Part shown: one piece after another, positions 23,398-31,332 of the stretch | Layout of the letters: each line of letters opens with the position of its first letter | How positions within the stretch are numbered: the first letter of the stretch is position 1 | Virus record (IMG/VR): IMGVR_UViG_3300036791_000379 | Coordinates: 1 to 64,000 of that record | Length of the DNA: 64,000 nt | Origin: a virus | Direction: 5' to 3' (one strand) | Notes under the pieces: generated by a model | Told to the model about the DNA's origin: nothing | Databases searched by the model: none | What the model saw: only the letters and a program-made list of their open reading frames with translations | Position numbers and translations under genes: made by a program

Positions 23398-24548
23398 TCG
23401 CGATCGACGCCAAGCGCAAGATCGACGCCACCACGCTGAACTCGACGATGGAGACGTTCGAGGACGCGGCCGAGCTGTACTGGAAGCAGAAGGGCCAGTT
23501 CCTCAACGGCGGCGGCGATGGCGCGGACAACGAGCGCGACTTCCTCGACTGGCTGCTGGCCGACCACGCGGTCGGCAGGACGCGCAAGCTCACCACGATC
23601 GACGACGCCGTAGTCTCGGCGGTGATCGCGATCCGGCGCGGCGAGGACAAGAAGTGCGGCGTCAACCGCAAGACCGGCAAGCCGATCACCATGAAGGGCG
23701 TCAAGGTCTCGAACGCGACGGTGAACCGCAGCGTGCGCGACCCGTTCCGGCGCGTCGTCTATTTCGCCCGCGACATTGGCCGGGTGACCGGGATGCAATC
23801 GATCAACTGGAAGCAGCACAAGTTGCCGGAACCCAAGGAGCGGGTCCGCGAGATGCAGGATCACGAGGAGGTGGTGCTGCGTGACGGCGTGATGCGTCAC
23901 GACTATCTGCCGATGATCACGGTCGGCAGCGTCTTGGGTTTCCGCGCCAGCGAGCAGCGCAAGCTGGAGTGGAAGGAGGACATCCTGTGGTCCACCAACC
24001 AGATCAAGATCAGGAACGGCAAGGGGGCAAACGGCGCTGACGAGTACGTGCCGATGACGCCGGAGGTGCGCAAGATTCTCTTGGAGCTGTGGGCGATGCC
24101 GAACCGGCACCCGGTCTACGTCTTCACATGGGAATCGACGCGCAACGATCCGAAGAAGGGCCACGTCAAGGGCGTCCGCTACCCCTACACCAAGTCGGGC
24201 TGGTCGAGCGCGTGGAAGCGCGTGGTCAGGAAGGCCGGCATCAGCGGGCTGCGCTGGCACGACGCCTCGCGGCACACGGCGGCGAGCCGGGCGCACCGGC
24301 AGCTGTCACTGAAGGAGACCCAGACGCTCCTGCGACACAAGGACGAGCGGACCACGGGCAAGTACGCCCACGTCCGCAATGACGACATCGTTGCCGGGCT
24401 GTCTCGGGCGGTGGCGAAGGCGGAGGCGGCGCGCGCGGAGATAAGGTCGCACGGCGCTGAAATGCCTTGGAAATTGGGTGCGCCGCAACAGGTTTCGGGC
24501 ACACAGTCGGGCACACCAGCAGATGAGGAGATGAAAGATGCAGGATAA
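23217..24548 (+). CDS. int: Tyrosine-recombinase integrase
   Basis: 443 residues starting at a GTG with an AAGGAG box. Catalytic residues are visible: Arg243 (GFRASEQRKL), His348 and Arg352 (WHDASRHTAAS), His374 (LLRHKDERTT) and the nucleophile Tyr383 (GKYAHV). The N-terminal 170 residues contain the arm- and core-binding domains. The gene lies directly upstream of attP, and its 3' end carries two copies of the arm-type repeat. Confidence 0.93.
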   Translation: MSRRRKETTGIPGSFYRRPNSPWVWYKLYLGEGRTFRGATSHQTEKAAEADKRAIYEQAVIAIDAKRKIDATTLNSTMETFEDAAELYWKQKGQFLNGGGDGADNERDFLDWLLADHAVGRTRKLTTIDDAVVSAVIAIRRGEDKKCGVNRKTGKPITMKGVKVSNATVNRSVRDPFRRVVYFARDIGRVTGMQSINWKQHKLPEPKERVREMQDHEEVVLRDGVMRHDYLPMITVGSVLGFRASEQRKLEWKEDILWSTNQIKIRNGKGANGADEYVPMTPEVRKILLELWAMPNRHPVYVFTWESTRNDPKKGHVKGVRYPYTKSGWSSAWKRVVRKAGISGLRWHDASRHTAASRAHRQLSLKETQTLLRHKDERTTGKYAHVRNDDIVAGLSRAVAKAEAARAEIRSHGAEMPWKLGAPQQVSGTQSGTPADEEMKDAG

Positions 24549-24762
24549 TCAGATGCTTGCAGTGACTTGCCCGCCGTCCTCCCAGACTAGTGCGCTAACC
24601 GGGCTGCGCCACGCTCCGACAAGGCTAAGTGCCTTTGATCTCGTTAGTTTTTTTGCTCCGGCGCGTCAAGCCCCGACGAACAAATCGCCAACGAAAAGCA
24701 ACGAAAACCCACCAAAAACAACCAACTTCGGGCACACACTCGGGCACACACTCGGGCACACT
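24495..24762. other. attP: attP: tRNA-Pro-like core flanked by arm-type repeats
   Basis: On the minus strand at about 24576-24618, CGGAGCGTGGCGCAGCC then CGGTTAGCGCACTAG and TCTGGGAGG read as the 5' half of a tRNA-Pro, from acceptor strand to anticodon loop; the 3' half does not follow. This is the likely core identity with attB. Direct 11-nt repeats TCGGGCACAC(A/C/T) flank it with a 12-nt period: two copies at 24495-24517 and three at 24728-24762. They are the expected integrase arm sites. Target assignment to tRNA-Pro(GGG) is inference. Confidence 0.75.
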
Positions 24763-24824
24763 GGAGCAGCCGTTCTGCGGCTGTTCACGCGATGCTTCGA
24801 TGTGGCATGCCAAGGGGTGTGGCC

Positions 24825-25328
24825 ATGCATCCGAGCCTGACTCCGATCAACCTGACCACGCCGATCACGCTCGTTAGCGCTGCTCTCTGGTGCGCCGCTG
24901 CGGTCTTCGCCATCACCGTCCCTCATCACAAAACGAATGCACCGCTGACGACGGCAGCGCTGGCAACCCCGGCTCCAGACGAAACAATCGCCGCCTTCGC
25001 TTACGACGAGGAGCAGGTCTCGACGCCGAAAGCCGACCGGCTGCCGCTGTTCGCCGATGCGCCGCCGGTTGACAAAAACTGGCAAAATTCGGTTCCGGTT
25101 GCACAGCCCCCGAAGTTGCCGTCGCCGGAGTCGCTGCCCCCGGAGATGCGGGAACCGTCGCCTCGTTCAGTGAAGCCAGTGAAGGAGGCCGACGACGATC
25201 GTGACGATCGTCACGCCCGTCACGCCCGTCACGTCCGTGACGAGGGCCGTGACGTCTGCCAGCGTCACGGCATGCACAAGGAGTATTACCACCGGGGCCG
25301 CTGGCCGAGCTGGAGGTGCCGGCGATGA
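24825..25328 (+). CDS. Secreted or membrane-anchored hypothetical protein
   Basis: 167 residues. An N-terminal hydrophobic segment (LVSAALWCAAAVFAIT) could be a signal anchor. The middle is Pro-rich. The region near residues 125-145 (DDRDDRHARHARHVRDEGRD) is encoded by tandem CGTCACG/CGTGACG repeats. The end has basic/Trp residues (RGRWPSWRCRR). Function unknown. Confidence 0.65.
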   Translation: MHPSLTPINLTTPITLVSAALWCAAAVFAITVPHHKTNAPLTTAALATPAPDETIAAFAYDEEQVSTPKADRLPLFADAPPVDKNWQNSVPVAQPPKLPSPESLPPEMREPSPRSVKPVKEADDDRDDRHARHARHVRDEGRDVCQRHGMHKEYYHRGRWPSWRCRR

Positions 25329-25588
25329 TGAAGCTGCCAGACGACATCGTCGGGACGGTCTACAGCGGAGGCTATGACGTGCTCGGCGGCAAATTCGTGC
25401 CACGGGCCTACATTGCCAAGCTCACCGCCGTGGGCGAAAACCGCGAGCCGCGCTTCATGGTGTCGTCCGATCTGGAAGCGCTGCAGCAGCGGATGAGGCA
25501 GTTCGGGTTACACCGTCGACCGCCGCACCCGAGAGACCCGAGCGTCATTCTTGAGGTCTGGACCCATGAGCGTGCGCCGGCCGAGTAA
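25325..25588 (+). CDS. Hypothetical protein
   Basis: 87 residues, beta-rich (GTVYSGGYDVLGGKFVPRAY). It overlaps the previous gene by 4 nt and the next by 23 nt. No family recognised. Confidence 0.7.
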   Translation: MMKLPDDIVGTVYSGGYDVLGGKFVPRAYIAKLTAVGENREPRFMVSSDLEALQQRMRQFGLHRRPPHPRDPSVILEVWTHERAPAE

Positions 25589-25721
25589 GCGTGAGATCAT
25601 GCACGAGCTGCTCGGCAGGCTCGGCGACGACAAGATCACGCTGGAGGAATTTCTGCGACGGATCAAGCAGCACGGCATGACCATCGACGACATCGACCGC
25701 TATCTGGACGGCACACTATGA
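25566..25721 (+). CDS. Small helical hypothetical protein
   Basis: 51 residues (MSVRRPSKREIMHELLGRLG ... DIDRYLDGTL). The spacing and overlaps (23 nt and 4 nt) fit the operon. The helix-rich sequence could be a small DNA-binding or adaptor protein; no family recognised. Confidence 0.65.
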   Translation: MSVRRPSKREIMHELLGRLGDDKITLEEFLRRIKQHGMTIDDIDRYLDGTL

Positions 25722-26005
25722 CCAACCGCGCAACGACATCGCTCCAAGTCCACTGGGTCGATCGCGGCTATGAGCCGAAGTCGCCGCCGAACCCGGCGTT
25801 CCCGAAGGGCGTCGACATCGATCTGACCGGCGGCGATCGACTGGTGCGGAGCTGCAGCGCCGAGCTGCCCTACCCTGCGAAGCGCGTCGGCTACTACGTC
25901 GTGACCTGCAACAAGTGCCAGACGAAGTCGATCGTCAGCACCGCCGGCCGGCCCGATGATCCGCGCAGCGTGCGGCTCGCGTGCAAACGGAAGGCGGACG
26001 CATGA
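25718..26005 (+). CDS. Hypothetical protein with CxxC
   Basis: 95 residues. YYVVTCNKCQTKSIVSTAGR contains a CxxC that may bind zinc or be redox active, and a beta-rich core surrounds it. It overlaps both neighbours by 4 nt. Confidence 0.7.
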   Translation: MTNRATTSLQVHWVDRGYEPKSPPNPAFPKGVDIDLTGGDRLVRSCSAELPYPAKRVGYYVVTCNKCQTKSIVSTAGRPDDPRSVRLACKRKADA

Positions 26006-26187
26006 AGACATTCACTTCGCAGTTCGAGTTCGGTGACAAGGTTGTCATCGACGAGGGAGCGGTCACCGGCACGGTGATCGGGTTTTGTTTCTACCCGCAC
26101 GCGATGCAAGTGCAAGTCTCATGGTGGAACAGCGGAGCATTGGTCGAGCAATGGATCGCCGACTGGCGGCTGAAGGAGAAAACGTGA
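26002..26187 (+). CDS. Small beta-barrel-like hypothetical protein
   Basis: 61 residues. The pattern FEFGDKVVIDEGAVTGTVIG then MQVQVSWWNSG resembles small SH3-like barrels (as in KOW or Tudor-like phage proteins). It overlaps the previous gene by 4 nt. Function unknown. Confidence 0.7.
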   Translation: MKTFTSQFEFGDKVVIDEGAVTGTVIGFCFYPHAMQVQVSWWNSGALVEQWIADWRLKEKT

Positions 26188-26453
26188 TGACAAGCCTCGG
26201 CGACAAGCCGATCGATCCACGCTACGAGCGGAAGATGAACGCGCTGGCGCGGACGCTCGACGAGTGGTTCAACGGCCCGGACAAGGGGCACGATCGCAAG
26301 GTCGGCTTTTGCCTGATGGTGTTCGATTTCGGCGAGGGGCCGGGCCGCGCCAACTACATCAGCAACGCCGACCGTGCTGACGTCGTCACGCTGCTGAAGG
26401 AGCAGCTCGCGCGGTTCGAGGGCCAGCCGGAGCCGAAGGAAGGTAGGGTATGA
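26187..26453 (+). CDS. Hypothetical protein
   Basis: 88 residues. KVGFCLMVFDFGEGPGRANYISNADRADVVTLLKEQLA is a pattern common in alphaproteobacterial phage proteins of unknown function. It starts at a TGATG overlap with the previous gene. Confidence 0.75.
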   Translation: MTSLGDKPIDPRYERKMNALARTLDEWFNGPDKGHDRKVGFCLMVFDFGEGPGRANYISNADRADVVTLLKEQLARFEGQPEPKEGRV

Positions 26454-26665
26454 TGGACAGTGGGATTCTATCGTTCATCCACTGCGCGACATGCGTCACG
26501 AACAAGAAGCCCGGCCGGATTGCTGCCGGTCTCACGGACCCGTTCACGCTGCGGGTCTGGTGCAAGAGCTGCAGCAAGCCCGTCGCCGACTTCACGCTCG
26601 CCGAGCCGATCATGCCTCGGTGCGACGTCTGCGGAGAACCGATGAGTCCAAACCATACACACTGA
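26450..26665 (+). CDS. Small zinc-ribbon protein
   Basis: 71 residues with three cysteine pairs: HCATC, CKSC and CDVC (CATCVTN, VWCKSCSKPVADF, PRCDVCGEPM). It probably binds zinc; the role is unknown. It overlaps the previous gene by 4 nt. Confidence 0.75.
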   Translation: MMDSGILSFIHCATCVTNKKPGRIAAGLTDPFTLRVWCKSCSKPVADFTLAEPIMPRCDVCGEPMSPNHTH

Positions 26666-26698
26666 AGCATTAAGCGGGCGGGGCAACAGGAGGAGCAA

Positions 26699-27262
26699 AT
26701 GCACCACGTCCCCGTGACCATCGCACGCGAGACCGCGCGTGAACTCTGGCGCGCGTATCAGACGCACCGACACTATTCGACGCCGATCGACCGTGAGGTG
26801 ATGAGCGCCTACCAGAAGCTCGCGCAGGGCCGGCTGGTGATCAAGGCGCTGGAGTCGATCACGACCGGCGGTGTCGACGAGCATGGCCTGCCCAAGCTCG
26901 CCATCGCGCGCGCCGACGCCAAGATTTGCCATCTGTCCATGCACGGAAATGGCGCAGCGACCATGGCGATGTCGCGCCGGACCTCGCGCGGCCTGACCAC
27001 GACGTTCACCTTCCCGGCCAAGAGCTTCGGCGGCGATGCCGGCTGGCGCAACGCGGAGGCGATCGTGCCGCAGGCACCGCTGCATCTGCGGCCGAAGCGC
27101 GCGATGCAGAACTATCATTGCATGTTCGAGGCCGACTGGACCAAGGCACCGCCGTCCGATCCGTTCCTGCTGCGCCGGCTCGGCAAAGGCGATCTGTGGG
27201 TCGTGCTCGCGATGTGGGACCTCACCGAGGTCGAGAAGGCCGCGCTCAAGGCCCGGCTCTGA
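26699..27262 (+). CDS. Hypothetical protein
   Basis: 187 residues. The N-terminal 70 residues are helical and the C-terminal half is mixed (TTFTFPAKSFGGDAGWRNAE). A GGAGGAG box is present before the ATG. Function unknown. Confidence 0.7.
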   Translation: MHHVPVTIARETARELWRAYQTHRHYSTPIDREVMSAYQKLAQGRLVIKALESITTGGVDEHGLPKLAIARADAKICHLSMHGNGAATMAMSRRTSRGLTTTFTFPAKSFGGDAGWRNAEAIVPQAPLHLRPKRAMQNYHCMFEADWTKAPPSDPFLLRRLGKGDLWVVLAMWDLTEVEKAALKARL

Positions 27263-27325
27263 ACGATGCCACGGCGACATCTGCTATGGCACGCACATCG
27301 GCACCCGCACGGGGAGATACTTGAG

Positions 27326-27754
27326 ATGGCCGAAGCAAGAGAACCGCCCTCCTTCGTCTGTCCGCGCTGCGGTGCCAAGAGCTATCACCCGAAGGACATC
27401 AGCGAAGGCTATTGCGGTCGCTGTCACGACTTCACCGGAAAGGAGAGACCGATGCACACCAAGGACATGCTGGCCGCCGCACTGCGCGAGGTCCGGCTCC
27501 ACACCATGGCCGACAAGGCGGCGACCGGCTACTACCACGACTTCCTGTCACCGCTCGATCTGCCGGAGATGCAGCTCATCACCGAGCTTGGCGTTGCAGC
27601 AACGGCTCGACCGGCGCAAGCCGCCGCGATCATGGAGCTGCGCGACCGCGTCATGGACGGCGACTTCGATGCTAGCGTCGAGGAGAGCGAGGAGTGGGCC
27701 GCGAGCGCCGAAGGTCAGGAGACGTTTCGCAAGCTGGCGAAGCCAATGAGGTGA
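27326..27754 (+). CDS. Zinc-finger N-terminus hypothetical protein
   Basis: 142 residues. CPRCGAKSYHPKDISEGYCGRCHDFTG at about residues 11-37 is a two-pair zinc knuckle that recurs in many phage proteins. The rest is helical and acidic. It is the last gene before the terminator. Confidence 0.75.
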   Translation: MAEAREPPSFVCPRCGAKSYHPKDISEGYCGRCHDFTGKERPMHTKDMLAAALREVRLHTMADKAATGYYHDFLSPLDLPEMQLITELGVAATARPAQAAAIMELRDRVMDGDFDASVEESEEWAASAEGQETFRKLAKPMR

Positions 27755-27995
27755 ATTGACCAATCCTGCATCGCGTGAGGGATGCCTACCCCATAAGCCT
27801 TATGCGCGAATGTCGGGACACCTTGCGAGAGAGGGCGCGAATGCCTCTCTCGCTTTTTTCGGGATGCATGAAGCAGGAGTTTCACTTGCCGGGAGGCATT
27901 GCCGCAGGGGTGTCTAGGTCGCCTGTGATCCAGCGGTTAAGTTAGCAAGCATCCGGATGCCGGGCCGGGCGGCGGCATAACGACCGCCCTCTAAA
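27755..27995. other. Intergenic region between convergent operons
   Basis: No gene is evident. It contains the plus-strand terminator (27823-27860), and near its right end GGCGG-N8-CCGCC forms a small hairpin without a T-run that may end transcripts from the minus-strand gene at 27996. Confidence 0.6.
27823..27860 (+). terminator. Rho-independent terminator
   Basis: GCGAGAGAGG, an 8-nt loop, CCTCTCTCGC and TTTTTT: a 10-bp stem with a six-T tail. It ends the plus-strand accessory operon. Confidence 0.9.
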
Positions 27996-28835
27996 TCACG
28001 CAGACTTCGCCGGCCGCGCCACCATCAGCAGGATGCCGCCGACCTGCGGCAGCAACGCCAGCAGGATCAGCCGCAGCATGGCAAAGTCATCGCCGGACGG
28101 CGTCAGCCAGCCACGGCTGATCCAGACCACGATCTTGGAGGCAGCCTCGATCTGCGGATCAGCGGCATGCGCGACGATTGCCGTTGCCGCGTCGAGCGCC
28201 TTGCGGCGATCGGTGACGGTGGCCTCGCGCTCCCGGCAGAACTTGCCGGTGCCACTGGCGCACTCGCGGTCGCGTGACGCCATCGCGTCACTCAGCGCGG
28301 CCTGCGCCGTCACGACGGCCGGCGTGATGCGTGACGCTCGCGACAGCGACACTTCGCTGATGTTGGTCGAGGCGAAGCCGATGCCGGCGGTGCAGGCGAA
28401 GACGAAGGTCATGGCCCAGACCGCCCAGCCGGCGAGCGCAGTCGCGCGCTGGTGCGCCTGCCAGAGGTGGGCAGCACATGAGGGCACCGCGAGCGCCGCG
28501 CAATCGGCGGCGATGCCAACGGCGAGGAAGAGCCATCCGGCGCTGTCGCTTGATCCCAGTGACCGCGCGAACGAGCCATTCATGGTGATGCCGACGCCGG
28601 CCAGTGCGACGGCTGCGGCGCTCAGCGCCAGCGACGAAAGACGTCGCCGTGGCGTGACGACCGGGACGCTTGCAGTCGCCCCTACAGTTTGAAGCACGTC
28701 GGTTCGTGCTCGGTCGCCAGCGACGATCGTAGCCACCTTCTTGCGCTGCCGGTACGCCTTGGCGCGCTCGGCCGGCGTTTTCGGCCGCTTGGGTTGATGC
28801 AGGGTGATGATTGTTGCAGAATTGTCGTCAGCCAT
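27996..28835 (-). CDS. Integral membrane protein
   Basis: 279 residues. A basic cytoplasmic N-terminus (AYRQRKKVATI) is followed by about four hydrophobic helices (LALSAAAVALAGVGITMNG, LFLAVGIAADCAALAV, ALAGWAVWAMTFVFA, LILLALLPQVGGILLMV). A Cys-rich soluble segment between the third and fourth (DRECASGTGKFCRERE) may lie outside. Function unknown. Confidence 0.7.
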   Translation of the reverse strand: MADDNSATIITLHQPKRPKTPAERAKAYRQRKKVATIVAGDRARTDVLQTVGATASVPVVTPRRRLSSLALSAAAVALAGVGITMNGSFARSLGSSDSAGWLFLAVGIAADCAALAVPSCAAHLWQAHQRATALAGWAVWAMTFVFACTAGIGFASTNISEVSLSRASRITPAVVTAQAALSDAMASRDRECASGTGKFCREREATVTDRRKALDAATAIVAHAADPQIEAASKIVVWISRGWLTPSGDDFAMLRLILLALLPQVGGILLMVARPAKSA

Positions 28836-28910
28836 TGTGAACCGCTCCTACGGTTTTCGGTGGTTAGGCCCGGCGGCGTGCTACCAACACGTCGTCCGGG
28901 CTGTTGATTC

Positions 28911-29570
28911 TCATGCCGGCTCGAACTTGCCGAAGCTCTCGCGCAGCACCTTGGCGAGCTTGCGCCGACGCTGCAGGCTCTGCGGATCGGTCGCGTCGGG
29001 TTGACGTCGCCAGTTGATGTCGGGTCGATCGCCCCATGCAATCTCGAACTGCATGTTGTCCCCAACCGCCTCGAACACCATCCCGGCGATCTGCTTCAGG
29101 TCTCGCACGCGGTACGGGCTGTCCGGCAGGTACTGCAGCGCCATCATGCCGGTGATCGCACCGTCCCATTGCGGGCGGATCATCTGATAGAGCGTGACGT
29201 CGATCAGGATATTCTTGGATGGGATGACGACGGCGGCGTGGCCGTTGAACTTTTCCGGGATTTCGCGCTCGCCAACGAGACCGATGCCGAGCGACCAGAC
29301 TTCCTTGCCGTCGCGCTCCGCGCGCGCCACCAGCGTGCAGGGTCGCACTGTGGCGTCGGCGTAGCCAACCGCGACCAGAAAATCGCGCGCGACCAGCGAG
29401 GAGAACAGGCAGGACTCTTTCGAGCTGTCGATCTTCCTGCGGTCCTCAAGATCGTTATAAGCCGGATGCAACACGCCAGCGATCACGGCGAGCGCCTTGA
29501 TCAGCTTGGGTTCGTGCTCGCCGACGACCAGCATGTCGCCGAGCTGTTCCATGTAGGTGGTCTCGGACAT
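28911..29570 (-). CDS. Cys-His-Asp (transglutaminase-like) hypothetical protein
   Basis: 219 residues. ESCLFSSLVARDF (Cys), FNGHAAVVI (His) and NILIDVTLY (Asp) lie in the order and spacing of a papain/transglutaminase-like catalytic triad. A similar arrangement is seen in the 40404-40913 product. Catalysis is inferred from these motifs only. It is the first gene under promoter P1. Confidence 0.65.
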   Translation of the reverse strand: MSETTYMEQLGDMLVVGEHEPKLIKALAVIAGVLHPAYNDLEDRRKIDSSKESCLFSSLVARDFLVAVGYADATVRPCTLVARAERDGKEVWSLGIGLVGEREIPEKFNGHAAVVIPSKNILIDVTLYQMIRPQWDGAITGMMALQYLPDSPYRVRDLKQIAGMVFEAVGDNMQFEIAWGDRPDINWRRQPDATDPQSLQRRRKLAKVLRESFGKFEPA

Positions 29571-29592
29571 CGCGTCTCCTTTCGATGTCCAT

Positions 29593-29621
29593 TAGATACG
29601 ACGCCCTGTCGTATATGTCAA
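29593..29621 (-). promoter_or_regulatory. Promoter/operator P1
   Basis: Minus strand: -35 TTGACA, 17-bp spacer, -10 TATCTA. The operator is TATACGAC-AGGGC-GTCGTATC. An AAAGGAG box and the ATG at 29570 follow immediately. Same family as P2-P11. Confidence 0.88.
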
Positions 29622-29629
29622 GCGGTCAT

Positions 29630-29926
29630 TTATCGGATTATCTCGACGCGGTTGCCGCCCATGGTCGAGCCGATGATCTGCAGCGCTGCGAGTTTATCGA
29701 GGCCGATGTGATCGTTCAGTCCGTTCGCCCACTGCTCGGCCTCGTCCTGATTCTTGAACGTCTTGCCGGCGATCGGATTGTAGCCGCTCTCGTTGGCGAC
29801 GGCGACGCCGAGCTGCCAGCCTTCACCGTAGACGGCGACGAAGGCGTAGCGCTTGTCGAAAAGCTGGCCGGCGACGCTCTGGTCGATCAACGCAGCTTCA
29901 AGATGGTTCGATGTGATGTCGGTCAT
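29630..29926 (-). CDS. Hypothetical protein
   Basis: 98 residues with a beta-rich centre (KRYAFVAVYGEGWQLGVAV) and a helical C-terminus containing EAEQWANGLNDH, a motif typical of many small alphaproteobacterial proteins. Its 3' end abuts P1. Function unknown. Confidence 0.75.
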   Translation of the reverse strand: MTDITSNHLEAALIDQSVAGQLFDKRYAFVAVYGEGWQLGVAVANESGYNPIAGKTFKNQDEAEQWANGLNDHIGLDKLAALQIIGSTMGGNRVEIIR

Positions 29927-30117
29927 TACTTCTCCTGTTTGAGTTCGGTCGGTGAAAATTCCACGGCGTGGCGCATGAGCGCATCGAGCGTGTTGGCCAA
30001 GTCGCGTCTTTCGTCACCGGACAGCGGCCTGTCCGCGTAGAGTCGTCGCCGCAGCCGTTCGAGCACTCGCATGTCGCCAGCCTCGAAAGCGTAAGCCTTG
30101 TCGTCCGCGTAGGTCAC
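29926..30117 (-). CDS. Small helical hypothetical protein
   Basis: 63 residues from a GTG (VTYADDKAYAFEAGDMRVLERL ...). The helix-rich basic/acidic sequence (RRRLYADRPLSGDERRDLAN) could be DNA-binding. The GTG overlaps the previous stop, and GGGG is upstream. No family recognised. Confidence 0.65.
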   Translation of the reverse strand: MTYADDKAYAFEAGDMRVLERLRRRLYADRPLSGDERRDLANTLDALMRHAVEFSPTELKQEK

Positions 30118-30371
30118 AGCTTCAATGGCCCCTTTCTCTTGGTCGGCGGCGGTCTCTTCTTCATCTTGTCGACGAAGTCCGTGCCCTCCTCGATCCATCG
30201 CTCCAGCGTCATGTCACGCAGCCGCATGACGTAGACGCTGTGCGTGTCGTAGAGCCCGGTCGGGATGTCGTCGAAGACGAAGTACCAGTAGCCGTTGCCG
30301 CCGATCAGGTTGAGTCGGGGATCGCCGATCGCGCGGGTCACGTCGGTGGATCGGAACGTCTTTGCGCTCAC
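30114..30371 (-). CDS. Hypothetical protein
   Basis: 85 residues from a GTG at 30371. A beta pattern (RLNLIGGNGYWYFVFDDI) is followed by a charged tail (KKRPPPTKRKGPLKL). The longer in-frame extension is out of register with upstream genes and was rejected. Function unknown. Confidence 0.7.
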   Translation of the reverse strand: MSAKTFRSTDVTRAIGDPRLNLIGGNGYWYFVFDDIPTGLYDTHSVYVMRLRDMTLERWIEEGTDFVDKMKKRPPPTKRKGPLKL

Positions 30372-30568
30372 GCGATCGTCCTTCGCGTGTCCTGAGAGTA
30401 GCCGCGTTGCCAAGCGAGATGCTCCTTGGTGTTGCACGGGTACGGGTTCAGGGTTCTGACTTTGACGATCGGCGGCTCCCTGACTGTCGGACCGTGGGTG
30501 CCGACGTCGTGGAAATAGGCCTTCTTGCCTTCGGCGCGGATGGTGTCGAGCTGTGCTTGCGTACTCAC
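30368..30568 (-). CDS. Small hypothetical protein
   Basis: 66 residues from a GTG with GGAGG upstream. Contains KKAYFHDVGTHGPTVREPPI and RTLNPYPCNTKEHLAWQRGY. GTGA overlap with the following gene. No family recognised. Confidence 0.7.
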   Translation of the reverse strand: MSTQAQLDTIRAEGKKAYFHDVGTHGPTVREPPIVKVRTLNPYPCNTKEHLAWQRGYSQDTRRTIA

Positions 30569-30825
30569 CGCAGTGACCTCCAGAACTGTTGCCCGTTGCC
30601 GTGAACGCCGCAGTAGATCGCGAGCGCGTCGAGCGCCTCCGGGATCGATTGAAACCACGTCGCGGCCGGCATGATGTTGCACAGGCCATCGGTCACGACA
30701 TAGCCGTGCTTGACGAAGCCATATTTGCCGGTGCCGGTGGTGCCGGCATTGGGCATCCAGTAGCCGGGGCCGCTGCCGAAGTCTCGCTTCGGTACAATGC
30801 GGAACGGTGTGCGCGGTTTCTTCAT
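30565..30825 (-). CDS. Hypothetical protein
   Basis: 86 residues with a GAGGAGAGG box before ATG 30825. Glycine-rich centre (FGSGPGYWMPNAGTTGTGKY) and a mixed C-terminal half. Overlaps the next gene by 4 nt. Function unknown. Confidence 0.7.
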   Translation of the reverse strand: MKKPRTPFRIVPKRDFGSGPGYWMPNAGTTGTGKYGFVKHGYVVTDGLCNIMPAATWFQSIPEALDALAIYCGVHGNGQQFWRSLR

Positions 30826-30833
30826 GCCTCTCC

Positions 30834-31046
30834 TCACTTGCCGGTCACCTCGTGCCACCACGAACGGAGCGCGACGGGATTCTTGCGGATGCCCAACTCT
30901 TCAGCCTTGGCGACCATCTCGGTCCACGAGACGCGGGTGCCGGGGTCGAGCCAGTCGATGCGCGCCGTGTTGTCTCGCACAGCGCGCGTGCGGGATTGGT
31001 ACGTTTCGTTGTACCAGTGCAGCAGTTGGCGATCGGCTGGTGTCAT
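30834..31046 (-). CDS. Small hypothetical protein, possible HTH
   Basis: 70 residues. TPADRQLLHWYNETYQSRTR and VSWTEMVAKAEELGIRKNP suggest a helical domain, possibly DNA-binding. It overlaps the next upstream gene by 4 nt. Confidence 0.7.
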   Translation of the reverse strand: MTPADRQLLHWYNETYQSRTRAVRDNTARIDWLDPGTRVSWTEMVAKAEELGIRKNPVALRSWWHEVTGK

Positions 31047-31276
31047 TGCCGCACGTCGATGAAGACGTTTGCCGTGCCGATCGTCTGCATTGCGAGCTTC
31101 CATCCGTCCGCCGCACCGTTGGCGTAGGCCACGCAATCCTGCAGCGCCTGCGCCGCGTTGCTGTCGGCGGCGGCGGCTTGGGTTATCACGCGCTTCTCGC
31201 CGGTCGGCAGCTCGGCGACGACCTGATATATCGCGCCGGAAGATGCCGTCATCATCTGGGTCACTCTGATGTCCAC
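31043..31276 (-). CDS. Small hypothetical protein
   Basis: 77 residues from a GTG with an AAGGAG box. Beta-rich N-terminus (DIRVTQMMTASSGAIYQVVA) then a helix (AAQALQDCVAYANGA). First gene under promoter P2. Confidence 0.72.
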   Translation of the reverse strand: MDIRVTQMMTASSGAIYQVVAELPTGEKRVITQAAAADSNAAQALQDCVAYANGAADGWKLAMQTIGTANVFIDVRQ

Positions 31277-31303
31277 TTCGTTCTCCTTGTTTCTCTCTGG
31301 CCT

Positions 31304-31332
31304 GATATACGACCTCTCGTCGTATACGTCAA
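31304..31332 (-). promoter_or_regulatory. Promoter/operator P2
   Basis: Minus strand: -35 TTGACG, 17-bp spacer, -10 TATATC. Perfect operator TATACGAC-GAGAG-GTCGTATA. It drives the 31276-to-29630 gene group. Confidence 0.9.
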
